Assembly: GCA_030704615.1 (NCBI GenBank)
Contig: CM060733.1
Coordinates: 8,682,001 to 8,746,000 of the forward strand
From: Takakia lepidozioides
Taxonomy: Eukaryota > Streptophyta > Takakiopsida > Takakiales > Takakiaceae
Direction of reading: 5' to 3'
Length of the DNA: 64,000 nt
The notes beneath the pieces were generated by a model. The model searched no databases, was not told where the DNA came from, and saw only the letters and a list, made by a program, of their open reading frames with translations. Shown one piece after another: positions 32,721-44,393 of the stretch (position 1 is its first letter; each line of letters begins with the position of its first letter). The translations under genes were made by a program, and so were the position numbers.

Positions 32721-33738
32721 CTATGTGGTTGCCGATTCCCAGGCATTCTGAAGGGTCTGTACGACGATGGGGTCCTGCAATATGCTTGGGTTTAGCTTGG
32801 AAAAACCCCTGCCTCTCACCCTGGACCCCGGGGTGCTGAGCATCAGTTGCACCATGGCATGGTCAAATTCCGGGAGGATAGGCTGCAGCGGGACACTGGT
32901 TGACCAAGACTTTAGAGTGAAGGAGCAATAAAATCTGTCCAACCGAGCTTGGCATAGGTGAGGGGGGTCCCTGTTGTTCGACCAAGTGAATTTCAATTCA
33001 CCCTGGCTTGGAGACGAAGCATCGAGCAGCCCCACTAGCAAGCACAAGGCATCCCAGGTGTTCTTTTATGTCATGGAGAGACCATTCACCAATCTCCCAA
33101 GCCTGTCTCTTTTTTCCTCCACCATATTGAAGTCGCCGCCTACCAGCCAGTGCTGGAGATGATGTCGCTGCTGCATGTTATATCTGATCTGGTTCAAGAG
33201 GTCTATCCTGTCTTCCTTCCCATTTGGAGCATAGATGTTTAGAAAACCCACTTCCCCCATTGATTGACCTATGTTCAAGTCAAGAAACTGCACTCTGCCT
33301 TAACCAAATCTCATGGGAGACAATGGATTGGTTTAAGGAGGGGGAAGCAAGGATGGTTGTGCCCCCTCTGGAATCCGAGATGGTGGGATTCCAGAAGGCT
33401 GTGACTGCTGGCCAAATGGAGGCACCAAGGGAATTAATTTTTTGTTGATTTAATTTATGTTCTTGCAGAAAGATAATATTGGAACCATGTAATAAAGTGG
33501 AGGCCCGGGCTCTGACCCTTACCCTTTTGGGGGCATAGTGGTCAGAGCCAAGACCTCACACATTCCAGGAGACAAGAGATTCATGTGGGTGTGATATCAG
33601 GCCCACGCTCTTTGCGTGACTTGATGGCCATTGTGGGAGGAAGAAATACTTTGAACGCTTGTCGGCTGGTGGCGGGGTAGAGAACCACTTAAACCCTTGT
33701 GGAGGATTGATCAAAACAGGGAGCTGACAGGTGAACAC
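32721..33738 (-). pseudogene. LINE endonuclease domain
   Basis: The frame opens with SLVSWNV, a stop codon in place of an Arg-type codon, then GLGSDHYAPKR, the first endonuclease block. It continues (frameshifted near 33300) with GFLNIYAPN, VGGDFNMVE and LDRFYCS, then EFDHAMVQL, the order of conserved blocks in LINE APE-type endonucleases that nick target DNA to prime reverse transcription. Upstream 33556-33738 is open but unrecognised. It is interrupted and not functional. Confidence 0.85.
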
Positions 33739-33769
33739 AATCGTTGCATTTTTTTCGTTTGCAGTTGTT

Positions 33770-34180
33770 TTGAAAAGGTACGAAGTGGGTCCTCTGTCTC
33801 TACACTAGTACAGATTATCGTTTTTATGACTGCAAATATCACTACATTTGGAGTGATATGTGCGAAGTGATGGTCGTCACTGCAGACATGGCACCTGCCA
33901 ACGACTCAGAGTGACGTGGGGTGTAGTGTTGTAGTCATAACTATATGACTACAAGGCCACGTGTCATGACTACACTTACGACTATGTCACTACAAATGAG
34001 CGCCAACATGGAGAGGTCTCTCCATGACACGCGTGACCCCCGGATGTATATGACTACACAACTGTACCTTATGACTAAATCACTACTCACTACATCGCTG
34101 AGGGTAGCATGTGGCATATTTCATGACTACAAATATGACTCCATCACTATAGGTTTGTATTGGTTATGGTAGGTCATCTA
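33770..34180. repeat. region rich in ATGACTACA motifs, possible MITE
   Basis: TGACTACA or close variants (CACTACA, GACTACAA) recur at short intervals, mostly in one orientation, together with ACGTGTCAT-type words. The left edge contains CACTAGTACAG, which resembles a CACTA-superfamily terminus, but I could not find the matching inverted end, so the classification is tentative. Confidence 0.35.
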
Positions 34181-34619
34181 ACACGTGTCCTTATTCGAAA
34201 ACCATTATTAATGCTATTTTATTTATTTATTTCATGTAAATTTTATTTATCGTTTTGATATTCAGATATGTTTCAATATACATATATTTAATTGAATGAA
34301 AGAATTTCACACAAATACACAAATTGTCTCTGGAATGTCGATCATACAACAAAAAACCAATGGGAAAAATGTTCCCATGGATGTCACAAAGGCTCTACAA
34401 TGAGCATTCAAGAAGCCTGAAAGGCCACATGGATAAATAACCAAGACTCAAAGGCTATAGTCCCAAAACCCAAGCCCACACAGGGGCAGAGTCCACTAGT
34501 ACTCCTACAATGGAAGAGCTCTATTTACAAATCACCACTGTGGCATATTTTCAACTACATTGCATCACATAGTCCCACCATTGACTGGGATCAGAAAAGT
34601 AATCATTCCACAGCTTCTC
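34181..34619. other. AT-rich spacer, no gene recognised
   Basis: AT-rich sequence followed by moderately complex DNA without a recognisable frame. Nothing else can be supported. Confidence 0.4.
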
Positions 34620-35944
34620 GTCATTTGCCCCTAGGTCTCCAAAGCCTCCATCCCGCGCCATTGCTCTGCATATCCTGCAATCATCACACTCCACAACACC
34701 ACATGTCATTCAGCCATACTGTCGAACACTCCCTTTGCATCCTCAATGCACCCACATTTGGCATACATGTCCACCAGGGCAGTGTTCAGAATGACAGGTG
34801 CAATTCCAGATTTGATGATGCCACCATGCATCTCTTTGCCCTTTTCCAGGGCTGCCAGCTTGCACAAGCATTAAAAACACACAAACGTGATGTGGTTACA
34901 CTTCACCCCTTCCCCCAATCATTTGCTCATAGGTCTCCAAGGCCTCCATCTCGCGCCCCTGCTGTGCATATCCTGCAAGCATGGCATTCCATGACCCCAT
35001 ATCTTGTTCAGCCATACTGTCGAACACTCTCTTTGCATCCTCGATGCACCCACATTTTGCATACATGTCCACCAGGGTATTGTTCAGAATGACATGGGGT
35101 ACAACCCAGCTCTGACAATGTCACCATGGACCTCTTTGCCCTTTTCCAGGGCTGCCAGGCTTGCACATGCATTGCAAATGCACACAAACGTGATGTGGTT
35201 GGGCTTCACCCCTTCCCCCATCATCTGATCATAGGTCTCCAGAGCCTCCGTACCAAGTCCCTGCTGTGCATACCCTGCAAGCATCGCGTTCCACGACACC
35301 ACATCTCGTTTAGCCATAGACTTGTTGAAAACTCCCTTTGCATCCTTAATGCACCCACATTTCGCATACATGTCCACCAAGGCAGTGTTCAGAATGACAT
35401 CTGGTACAATTCCAACTTTGACGAGATCGCCACTGACCTCTTTCCACTTTTCCAGAGCTCCCCTGCTTAGAGGGCATTCCTACCACACCCAAGCTTGGTA
35501 AATCCTGCCAACATTATATTCCACGTGATCAAAGATCATTGAGGCATTCTGTTGAACACTTGGTGAGCATCCATGATGCTCCCACACTTAACATACATGC
35601 ATGTTGACAAGGGTGTTAAGTAGAAAAACATTTGGTGTGAATCTACTTTAGATAATGTGAGTGTGCATCTACTTTCCAGCTTCCAGACATTTCATCTTGA
35701 TGCACTTAAGCAAGAGACAAACATACATACCTGAATCTGCTGAAATGCCTCCTTGGTTTAAAGTCTGTAGAGCCTTAGTCAATCTGCCTGCCTCACACAA
35801 CATCTTCACATGCCCAGAAGTGCCAGAAGAGGCATTGTGGATTCCCTCTCTTGATCCTCTTTCAGAAGTTGTGGTCATGGTTGAGGTGCCTGGTTTACCA
35901 GCTGTGCTGCTGCAGCTACTGTCTTTAGTTGACCATCTACCCAT
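34620..35944 (-). pseudogene. PPR (PLS-class) pseudogene
   Basis: From the ATG at 35944 the minus strand encodes TTSERGSREG, then CEAGRLTKALQTLNQ and YVCLLLKCIKMKCLEAGK, closely paralleling the N-terminus of the intact DYW gene at 49374 (TGFERGHRDR, KEGRLKEALHILNQ, YVCLLKGCIKMKALTEGK), so the two are paralogues. Downstream, three units about 300 bases apart (near 35375, 35072 and 34773) each carry VDMYAKCG or its frameshifted equivalent with RDVVSWNAMLAGYAQQG and HITFVC. That spacing is one P-L-S triplet of about 101 codons. Frameshifts and stops break every unit after the first, and no E or DYW domain is present. The intact gene of this type would bind organelle RNA. Confidence 0.85.
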
Positions 35945-36058
35945 GTAGGTTTCTTGTAGCTATTGATCCACAGGGAATCATAGGTAATCTTGAGCTTGAA
36001 ATCTAGCCTTCTTAGATGAATCTGGACCCACACTCTATCCCTGCTCCTTCAACTATCC

Positions 36059-36625
36059 ATGCCTCTGCACAAATCATGCATACATCCTTGCCTTGCAGCT
36101 GATAATGACTCCTCTAGTCATGTTCATAATCAAAAACGCCTTCACGACCGAGGTCCAAACCCAGAAACCTTGAACTGGAGTGGGTTCAAGGAACTGATGA
36201 AGAGACAGTTTGTGCCCCTCAACGCGTCCTGGCTCGCCCGGGACAAGATGAGGAATCTGAAGCAAACGGATGACATCCGGGGATATGTTCGGGCTTTCAA
36301 TGTGCTGTTGCTCGAAGTCGCAGACATGGCAGAACTAGAAATGGTCTTCAACTTTGTGGCGGGACTGGCCCCGTGGGCCAGACGGAAGTTGGAGGAGAAG
36401 CCACCTAAGACTTTGAATGAGGCAATTGAGAGGGCTGAATGTTTCTCGGATGTCCCTAGGGGCGAAAGACAAGGCCGTACGGAGCTGAACCACAAGAAGA
36501 CCCGGCGGGAGGGTGACTTCTTTCGACCGGAAAAGAAGTGGGATAGGCCACGCGGCGACAATGACACGTGGAAATCAAAGGGATGGTCTTCACATCTGCA
36601 TATAAGTGCTTGGAACATACCATAA
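36059..36625 (+). pseudogene. Gypsy gag fragment
   Basis: The open frame carries the retrotransposon gag pattern: LNWSGFKELMKRQFVP, ARDKMRNLKQTDDIRGYVRAF, FVAGLAPWARRKLEE and LNEAIERAE, as in Ty3/Gypsy capsid domains. The frame ends in a basic stretch (KKTRREGDFFRPEKKWDR) where a zinc knuckle would be expected but none is seen. It lies 1.8 kb upstream of the pol part and is collinear with it. No 5' LTR or primer-binding site was found upstream; the 5' side abuts the PPR pseudogene. Confidence 0.82.
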
Positions 36626-37225
36626 CAGTCAATGGAGAGCCGCACATTCCCACATTAAACACGGCACACAATGAGCCAATTACCAACTTTCGTCGGGATT
36701 TGTCATGCGTGAAAGTCAAGACCATCACCATTACAAATGTGAATGATACTAGCAAAAGCACCATAAGCCTCAACATCTTCACCTGCAACAATAGCCAAAA
36801 TTTTATCCTAGATTGACGATTTGCTGATATGACAGACCATGAGTAGACAAATTAAGCATTGAATCTGGAACTTTGTAGTGCATACACATGAAATGGTCAC
36901 TCATCAGGACCTAACGATCTGGCTTGAGGAGCATATGGTTCTTACGGACTATAGATAGCAAAGAGCTGGACTGAAGAGATGACAAAGTCTTCCAAGAACC
37001 TACGCATGCATGCTCGTTCAAAAAACATGCTCAAGAGTATACGGTCGAACCACTTCGCATGAATCGTAATATCAATTGACTGGTTTCAAAGAAATATACA
37101 TGTACGTTCGAAGGAAGGTATGTACGTTTCAGTCGACCCTCATTTTCAAGAAGTTGTTTCTCATGAGTCTACGAACCAGGTAACAGTTCTCTTGTTGGAT
37201 GATTCATGATTAATCGTTAACGATT
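36626..37225. other. non-coding spacer inside the Gypsy element
   Basis: A short open frame (36568-36816) follows gag but resembles no protease. The remainder shows no recognisable frame; the element's protease region should be here and appears lost or replaced. Confidence 0.4.
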
Positions 37226-38445
37226 GATCTCATATTACACTGGGACCTATCAGAGGGTACATTGAACACACTGGCCAAGTTTCAAAGCGAACGAAAATCA
37301 TTTGGATGGGCAACCATCCGTTGGCCCATTGAACAAATTTCGGTTGATCTCATATTACTTTGGGGCCTCTTCCATGGTACATTGAACATACTAGCCAAGT
37401 CTCAAAGCGAACCAAAATCATTTCGATGGCCAACCATCCGTTGAGCCATTGAATGAATTTCGATTGATCTGATATTAGTCCGGGACCTGTGAGAGGGTGT
37501 CTCAAACGTACTGGCAAAGTTTGGAAGCAAACAAAAATGATTTGGATGGGCAACCATCCGTTCACCCATTGAATGTATTCTGTTGGATCTGCTATTACTT
37601 TGGGACCTGTTGGACTGCGTTTCGCGTGCTCATGTTTTTTTTTTCATTCCATTTTTGAATGGGGCGTGTAATGACTCCATATGCAACATGCGTGCCAATT
37701 TTAGGAACGATCAAAATTCATTTGGACCCAAAACCACAGTTTCTTGCCCGTTTTGCACTCCAAACTTGATTTGTGCTCTACTTCATGCATTCTTTATAGA
37801 GAGTTTTGCAATAGTGAGCGAAGAGAACATATTTTTTTTTGGGGCATTTTTTATTGGACCAAATTTTGGCGGGGGAGTAGCAGTGGGATGCTTGAAGCCG
37901 CAAAACAAAATTGAGCCAAAAACAAAATCGATACGTGCCAAAAACCCCCAATGAAAGGCAGTGCAAATCTATTTATTGGCTTAAAATTAATTTAAATGCA
38001 ATTACGTTATGGAATGGCTTGGTGTCGATGGGGAGGCAAATGTTTTATTCGTCTGTTGTGTCTCCGCACATGTGTCGCACACATGTTCAAGCACATGCGA
38101 GCAAAAGAGGGGCTTCAACCACATCCGTTCAATGGGTACAATAGTCGTGCACGCATTGCATGATTTCTTTTTTCGCAATGAACAAAAACCAGATGACAAC
38201 TGAACGCCTCATTGGCCCATTGAACGAATTTCGATTGATCTCATATTACACTCGGACTTATCAGAGGGTACATTGAACACACTGGCCAAGTCTCAAAGCG
38301 AACGAAAATCATTTGGATGGGCAACCATCCGTTGGCCCATTGAACAAATTTCGGTTGATCTCATATTACTCTGGGGCCTCTTCCATGGTACATTGAACAT
38401 ACTAGCCAAGTCTCAAAGCGAACCAAAATCATTTCGATGGCCAAA
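37226..38445. repeat. 120-bp tandem repeat, two blocks separated by 0.5 kb
   Basis: Units start with GATCTCATATTA or a variant at 37226, 37346, 37466 and 37586 (exactly 120 bases apart, increasingly degenerate to about 37700), then again at 38237 and 38357, the last cut off at about 38445 where Gypsy pol begins. The unit contains TTTGGATGGGCAACCATCCG and is a multiple of three, so open frames run through it, but the peptide looks non-biological. Between the blocks (37700-38210) lies unrelated AT-rich DNA. Confidence 0.9.
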
Positions 38446-41150
38446 GACAAGTGAAGGGGGAAGGCAATGGGGAGCCGAGCCCAGATTGGATCAAGGGGAT
38501 TTTGGAAAAATACCAGGATGTGATGCCGGAGGATTTACCAAGCGGCTTGCCACCGCGAAAGGGAGTTGACCACAAGATTGAGGTGATACCGGGATCGGAG
38601 CCGCTTGCCAAGGCACCCTACCGGTTGAGCCACACTAGAGAGTTGGTCGAGCTGAAGACTCAGCTCAAGGATCTAATGTCAAAGGGGTACATCCGGCCGA
38701 ATAAGTCACCTTACGGAGCCCCGGTGCTATTCGCAGACAAGAAGGATGGGACGCTGCAGATGTGTGTCGACTACAGGGCTCTGAATAAGGTGACTATCAA
38801 GAACCGGTACCCTTTGCCAAGAATCGACGACCTCTTCGATCGGTTGGCATGAGCGAAGTATTTCAGCCGGATCGATTTGTGCTCCGGCTACCATCAAATC
38901 CGAGTGGCGGAAGGAGATGAGGAGAAAACCATGTGCAAGACAAGATATGGTTCGTATGAGTTCTTGGTGATGCCTTTTGGACTCACCAACGTACCCGCGA
39001 CCGTTAGCACGCTGATGAACAGCCTTTTCCAAGAGTGGCTAGATGACTTTGTGATCGTGTACATCGACGACATCTTGGTATACTGAAAAACAAAGGAGGA
39101 GCACCTGAAGCACCTCAAAAGGGTGTTCCAGAAATTGCGGGAAGGGAAGCTGTATGCCAAAGCTTCAAAGTACGAATTCGGGGTCATCAAAAAAGTGGAG
39201 TTCCTGGGGCATGTGTTACACACAGGATGGGATCAAAATGGATGACAGAAAGGTGAGGGCGATCTTGGACTGGGAGCCTCCGACTTTGGTCCGGGAGGGA
39301 GTGCGATCCTTCCTAGGACTCGCCTCCTATTACCGGAAGTATGTGAGAAATTTCACCAAGATCGCGGGGTCGCTGTCAGACCTTCTGTGTAAATCCAAAA
39401 TCTGGGTATGGAACACCTTTTGTGGTCAAGCTTTTGCCGAGTTGAAGCAGCGGATGGCAGAAGCTCCAGTCCTCAAAATCCCGGAGTTCGACCGTCCATT
39501 TGAGATTCATACGGATGCATCGGACTTTGCTATAGGGGGGGGTGTACTCATGCAGGATGAACGTCCAGTGGCTTACGAAAGTAAGGAAACTGAATGAAGT
39601 AGAGCGACGTGGCCTACGCATGAGAAGGAAATGAAGGGTGGTGGTGCATGCCTTGAGCTTTTGCGCCACTATGCTGGTTCCAACCTGGTGAAGGTGTTCA
39701 CGAACAATGTTACGGTGAAGTATTTTGCTACGCAGCCTAAGTTGTCCCCAAAACAACTTAGGTGGCAAGATACTTTGGCGGTCTTCGACGTGGATATCCA
39801 GTACAAACGGGACGAGACAATGTGTGTGGCCGATGCTCTAAGTAGAAAGCAGCAGCTTATGTTGGTGTACAGGGGCGAGACGACGCTCCAAAGGAAGATC
39901 CGGAGGCTTACCGGAAGGATGAGATGGCAAAGTCCGTGATGCGGGACTGAGGATTGGGGGTTAAACGCAGTTTCACTTGAAAATGGACTGCTCCGGTATA
40001 AGCAAAAGCGTCTCTACGTGCCGAAGGGAGGGATCAGAGATAGTCTCTTGAGAGAAGGCCATGATGGCCCGCTTGCGGGCCACGGCGGAACGAAGCGCAC
40101 CGCGGCACTCTTGAAGAAAGAGTATTTCTGGCCCAAACTGAGGGAGGAGGCCGAGGAGTATGTCAAGACATGCACCACATGCCAACAAAACCGGAGCGAG
40201 TACAAAAAGCCAAGGGGGGCGTGTGTTAAACCCTTGCCGATTCCAGAGGGGTCTTGGGAAAGTGTCTCGATGATTTCATGACTGCTATGCCGCTGTTAAA
40301 AGGATTCGATGCAATCATGGTGGTGGTGGATAGGTTCAGTAAAATGGGCATTTCATCCCCAACAAGGAGACGACAACGGTGCAGGAGACGAGACGACTTT
40401 ACTTCGCCCATGTCTTCAAGCATCATGGACTCCCGAAGGATATTGTCTCGGACCGCGATCCAAAGTTTACGAGTAAATTCTGGAGGGCACTTTGGAAGAA
40501 GATGGGGACGAGGCTCAAGATTAGCCCGCCTTCTGACCTACGACGGACGGCCAAACAGAAAGGGTGAATTCCGTGGTGAAGCAGATCTTGCGGAATTACG
40601 GTCGGCAGGACCAATCGGACTGGGGGTGGAGCACTTGATGCGGCAGAGTTCTGTTATAATAACACAAAACATCCACAACAGGAGTTTCCCCTTTCGTATT
40701 GGTCTATGGAAAAGCACCTCTGGTTGCCGACAAGTTGGGCCGCCCAAGACGCTGAGGAACAATGAGCAGCGCAGCGGTTACTAAGAGAACGCAAGCGTTG
40801 TTGAAGCTTGCAAAAGTATAACATTGCCAAAGCTAGAAAACGGTATTGAACGGCAGACGAATCGGAAGTGGAGGGAAGTAGTAAGTTTGAGAGGCAGAGG
40901 TCTGGTGGGTTGAACATCAAGAATTTTCGACTACCTCGGAAGTGAGTCCGAAGTTCGTACCTCCGTATGCGGGATCCTTTCGCATCTCGGAAAGTTATGA
41001 ATGAGATTGTGTATGAATTGGAGCTGCCGGGCAAACAGCAAGGTGCATCCGGTATTCCACGTCTCCATTTTGAAGCCGTTACTTCAGAGATGAGCGCGTC
41101 CGAATCGGCATCAAGTGTTGCGTCCGCCACCTGTGCTGTTGGATCATGAA
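38446..41150 (+). pseudogene. Gypsy pol: reverse transcriptase, RNase H, integrase
   Basis: Across several frames the order is: RT start ([51 protein letters not shown]), catalytic YIDDILVY at about 39060, a FLGHVL block, RNase H (DRPFEIHTDASDFAIGG), the integrase zinc-binding motif (GTKRTAALLKKEYFWP followed by CTTCQQNR), and the integrase core (VVVDRFSKM, then VSDRDPKFTSKFW, then a QTER equivalent in another frame). The C-terminal LELPGKQQG...PRLHFEAV resembles the end of Gypsy integrases. Stops near 38850 and 39085 and at least five frameshifts (for example near 39230, 40280 and 40540) disable it. RT/integrase order after gag identifies Ty3/Gypsy; a chromodomain was not convincingly seen. 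Confidence 0.93.
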
Positions 41151-41369
41151 ATGAACCTGAGTACGAGTGGAGGGCAGTAGATTTGTTTTAGTACGAGTCT
41201 TACCGTTGAGGAGGTTAAGAATCGATAACGAACATAGGAGTATTCGTCAAAAACATCATGGGAGGCATCTTGGGTGCGTGCCTCAGAAATGGGAAACACA
41301 TCCGAGGCGTTGCAGCTTTCGAAGGGCGACCTCAAAGCGGAAGAAGCGTTGATGGGGACATCAACCTTA

Positions 41370-42010
41370 GATCGTGGGGGAGGAAATGCATGCTTAGCCC
41401 GGCTTAGTTAGCTCAGGAATCCGATTGCAAAAACTTGTGTTGTACAAATTTTGTTATAAATGAAATGTTTCCAAATGTTGCACCTCCTATTTTTTGGAAT
41501 GGTGATGCATGGTATGGTTGGCTAGTGTGAGAATGCATGCTAGTTTACAAGGGGGCGCGCGAGCCGGAAAGCGACCAAGGAGTGGGGAGCTATTCCGACT
41601 GCATCTACCAAGGGAATTTCCACAGGCCCAAATTGGTGGAGGGTCTGTTGGGGGAAGAAAGCGGGACCTTTATTTCGCCGTGAGGCAGCCGAAGCTCCGA
41701 GTGGCCCGGCGGCCAGGTTGGGAAGTTAGGCGCGCGCATCAAAGCGATAACTATGACTTTAAGGGGAGCTTACCGAAGTAGGTGCGTGCGGATATTCTAG
41801 AGAGGTTGACCACAGATCCTCCAAATACTTACATTTGTTGTATGAAGGGTTCAACCCAACATCTCCAGATTCAAAGTCATACACAGACTCTGGGTCAAGC
41901 GGGTCCCCGGTTCTTCTCTTCGATTAAGACCTCCAAAAGGAAATGACTGGGTTGCGGACAAAAGGTTTCGCACTTGGGTGTTCCACCTTGATGTATCATC
42001 TTCAGTATCA
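41370..42010 (+). other. Gypsy 3' end: purine tract and possible LTR
   Basis: GTGGGGGAGGAAA at about 41374-41387 has the form of a polypurine tract, and the following TGCATGCTTAGCCCGG could open the 3' LTR. Without a second LTR in the window the right edge cannot be set; the rest of the stretch (to about 42010) shows no gene. Confidence 0.4.
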
Positions 42011-42021
42011 AGTATCAGAAT

Positions 42022-42339
42022 TCACGCGGCAAATCCCGCGTCAAGTCTGCTAGGTTCACCCCTAAGTGCAGCTGGGCTGAGTAATTCACCAACCTGCGAC
42101 CAAGATACAACGACAGATTGACTTGAATTGATGTCCTCGTCATGTACATTGTCGTTTTGTGAGGCGGAAATTGAATGAATTCGAGGTTTAACCATCTCCT
42201 CATCCTGTAACACAGAGGGCCCATCACTCGTCTGCGCGCCCCCTGTATCACATTGTGGAGGGGCCCCATACACAACTTCGTGAAGCTCACGTTGAGCCTC
42301 AAAAAGGTTTTTGAACGCATTGGCGACTTTGATTGTCAT
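42022..42339 (-). CDS. unrecognised ORF, acidic; possible 3' exon of the 42-45 kb element
   Basis: The 105-codon minus-strand frame (starting MTIKVANAFKNLFEAQREL) has an acidic, Ser-rich middle (NDNVHDEDINSS). I do not recognise it. It lies downstream of the 42760-43619 ORFs on the same strand, separated from them by a block of GGTTACA motifs, so it could be a terminal exon or a separate gene. The first ATG is used for lack of other evidence. Confidence 0.3.
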   Translation of the reverse strand: MTIKVANAFKNLFEAQRELHEVVYGAPPQCDTGGAQTSDGPSVLQDEEMVKPRIHSISASQNDNVHDEDINSSQSVVVSWSQVGELLSPAALRGEPSRLDAGFAA

Positions 42340-42394
42340 GAGCTCGACTCATCTGCATCGGGGAAAAGACAAAGGTTTTTAGTCGTGGAACGAG

Positions 42395-42755
42395 GTTTTG
42401 AAAGTGCAAGGGTTACACTATGTAAGGTGTACACTGACTAGGACAAGACAGTGGTTCGGATTACACGATGTGGGTTACACCCCCTGTTAGAGACAGTAGT
42501 TTTGCAATGGGTTACACTACGGGGTTACACTAGTTAGATTACACAACGAGAGGTAACAAATCTAAGGTAACACAGCGAGGGGTAACATTAGGGGTACACT
42601 AATTACAGGGTTACATACTCCAAGGGTTACACTGATTCCAGGGTTACACATAGCGAGGGTTACACTGAGTACAGGATTCCACATAGCGAGGGTTACACTG
42701 ATTACAGGAATTACACCACAAAGCGGTGTACACGACGAGAGGGGTGACAGTGGAT
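42395..42755 (+). repeat. array A of GGGTTACAC motifs (plus orientation)
   Basis: GGGTTACAC, GGTTACA and GGTAACA variants recur about every 15-25 bases, more than a dozen times, always in the same orientation. They are not telomeric (plant telomeres are TTTAGGG). Confidence 0.85.
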
Positions 42756-42759
42756 GGAG

Positions 42760-43619
42760 TCACCTTACAGAGAACCAAGGCACTACAGACCCAAGGTCTC
42801 TCATATACGGATGCCCAAACGCACATTGAAGTCCATTTCTGTTGGTGATTCGCTGAAGAGGCCACAACAACAAAGCTGGAATAAACGATTCTTCTGAAGG
42901 ATCGCAAAGTGCATGGGCGGCGCGACGACGGCTTGCCTTGCAAAACTGTATAGCTCCGTTGATCTTAACTGACCTGTCACCCCACTCTTCTGTACTCAAA
43001 CTCGATCTTAAGTCCTCGAGCTTAGAATCCAAGGTCGCAATTCCGTCACTAGGTTGTGCAAAGTACATCAGACTAAAGCCGTAATACTCATTGACCAGGT
43101 CCTTCACCTTTGAGGCCGTAAGAGCACTTTCCAGAAAGTCAGTCGTGAATCCAACCTGGGTGCATTTGGGAAACTGACCTGCCATGATTTCTTACAATCG
43201 TTGTGGGCCAGAATTCTCAAAAGGAGTGTTGGCGGTCCAATTTTTTGTGCGGTTTGGTGAGATTCTCTTTGACTGATCAATCCTTCCGCAAGATCGCAAG
43301 TGAATTCCAACGGATCTGGAACAACCAAACCTTTGATTCCATCTACAATAATAGTGATGACAAGAGGATTTGAGGTTCTGGCATCGTCAAGGTCGGTATT
43401 GCCAACAGCTGGTTCGTCCATCGTGTCATCATCATGTTGAGCTTGGCTCTCTCGATGGACTTGTGTAAGTCTCCCACCTTTGTTCTTTTCGCTGCTTTGG
43501 CATGTCAGGATGCCCAATGCTCTCCAAATACTCTCTTCACCAGATTCAATTCCTCTATCATTAACGGACCATATCCGGCTGGGCCGTAAACCCTTGTGGG
43601 CAGCAACAACACTATCCAT
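42760..43619 (-). CDS. unrecognised two-frame ORF of the 42-45 kb element
   Basis: A 171-codon frame (43104-43619, starting MDSVVAAHKGLRPSRIW) overlaps a 141-codon frame (42760-43185, starting MAGQFPKCTQVGF) offset by one base. The pair could be one gene with a frameshift or an unseen intron near 43180. The first part contains HDDDTMDEP and a hydrophobic block (NPLVITIIVDGIKGLVV); the second has VNEYYGFSLMYFAQPS and many charged residues. I recognise no transposase motif in either. The ORFs lie between two same-orientation GGGTTACA arrays. Confidence 0.4.
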
Positions 43620-43659
43620 ATCATCGCTTCTAAGATGATGGCGAGCTCCCTGCGCAATA

Positions 43660-43860
43660 CAGCGTGAGGGTTACACCAGAGAAAAGGTTACAGCCGAGGG
43701 GTTACACATGAAAAAAATGGGTTACAAGGAAGGTGGGCTACACGGGGTTACACAGAGGTGGTTACACACCATAGGGATTTTTAAAAGGGGTCCTCTGTAG
43801 GTGGGTTACAACTCTAGTGTTACACGCCCAGAGAGACATGGGGGGTAAAACAAAGGTTTA
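43660..43860 (+). repeat. array B of GGGTTACAC motifs (plus orientation)
   Basis: Continuation of the motif family of array A (GGTTACACC, GGGTTACAC, GGTTACAAC and similar), same orientation, directly upstream of the 42760-43619 ORFs. Confidence 0.8.
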
Positions 43861-43878
43861 GCACGATAGACAACAGCC

Positions 43879-44240
43879 CTAAAGTTGAAAAACATAGAAA
43901 TGACAGGGATGAAATCTAATTGATGTCCGTCGATAGAACCCAACTGATTTTGTAGCTATCGCATGGACTGGCACCCTCGCCTCGCCGCAACAATTCTTGG
44001 AATGCCGCCAAAACCCCTTCTCATTGACATTCGGGAAATGGGAACTGAGGAATAAGGCCAATACAGTAGCAGAAGGATTGAGCCTGGAGTTCGCTTTCGC
44101 AAGATGAACCTTGAGCTCTGGTTTCCCCGGTTTGCAATGTTGATGTTTCTTTGCAATAGGGACAGTAGAGGCGGGCTCAATCGCCGCTTGTCTCTCTCGT
44201 TAGGAACCTGTCCAAAAACAAAAAGGATAGGACACAACAC
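43879..44240 (-). other. unrecognised minus-strand coding-like region
   Basis: Three frames overlap here. One contains LYCPYCKE followed by a Cys-rich stretch; another ends with WRHSKNCCGEARVP. The CPYC motif echoes the zinc finger at 44394-44741, so this may be a second, frame-broken finger or exon of the same gene. It cannot be resolved by eye. Confidence 0.25.
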
Positions 44241-44393
44241 AGCAGGAAAACACCAGCACAGAAGACTAATAGATGGAACCTACTATCGCCAGAATAGTAG
44301 CCGACAGAAGGGTACAACACTCCAAAAGCACTTCAATGGATCTGCATCTCACCCAAAGCCACCCTATTGTGGGCAGAATCCATGTAATATGCA

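Larger units (their letters stand above)
29105..33740 (-). mobile_element. L1-like non-LTR retrotransposon (LINE), degenerate ORF2
   Basis: In minus-strand order it has an apurinic endonuclease-like domain, reverse transcriptase, a zinc-binding zf-RVT module and a C-terminal tail, the architecture of plant L1-clade ORF2. No ORF1 (gag) lies upstream of 33740 and I did not find a poly(A) end, so it is 5' truncated and its 3' limit is uncertain. Several frameshifts and stops break it. Confidence 0.9.

Noticed and set aside
37262-38569. protein with 40-residue repeats
   Set aside because: The repeat is 120 bases so it stays in frame, but it is duplicated as DNA in two blocks, and the peptide has no known relative.
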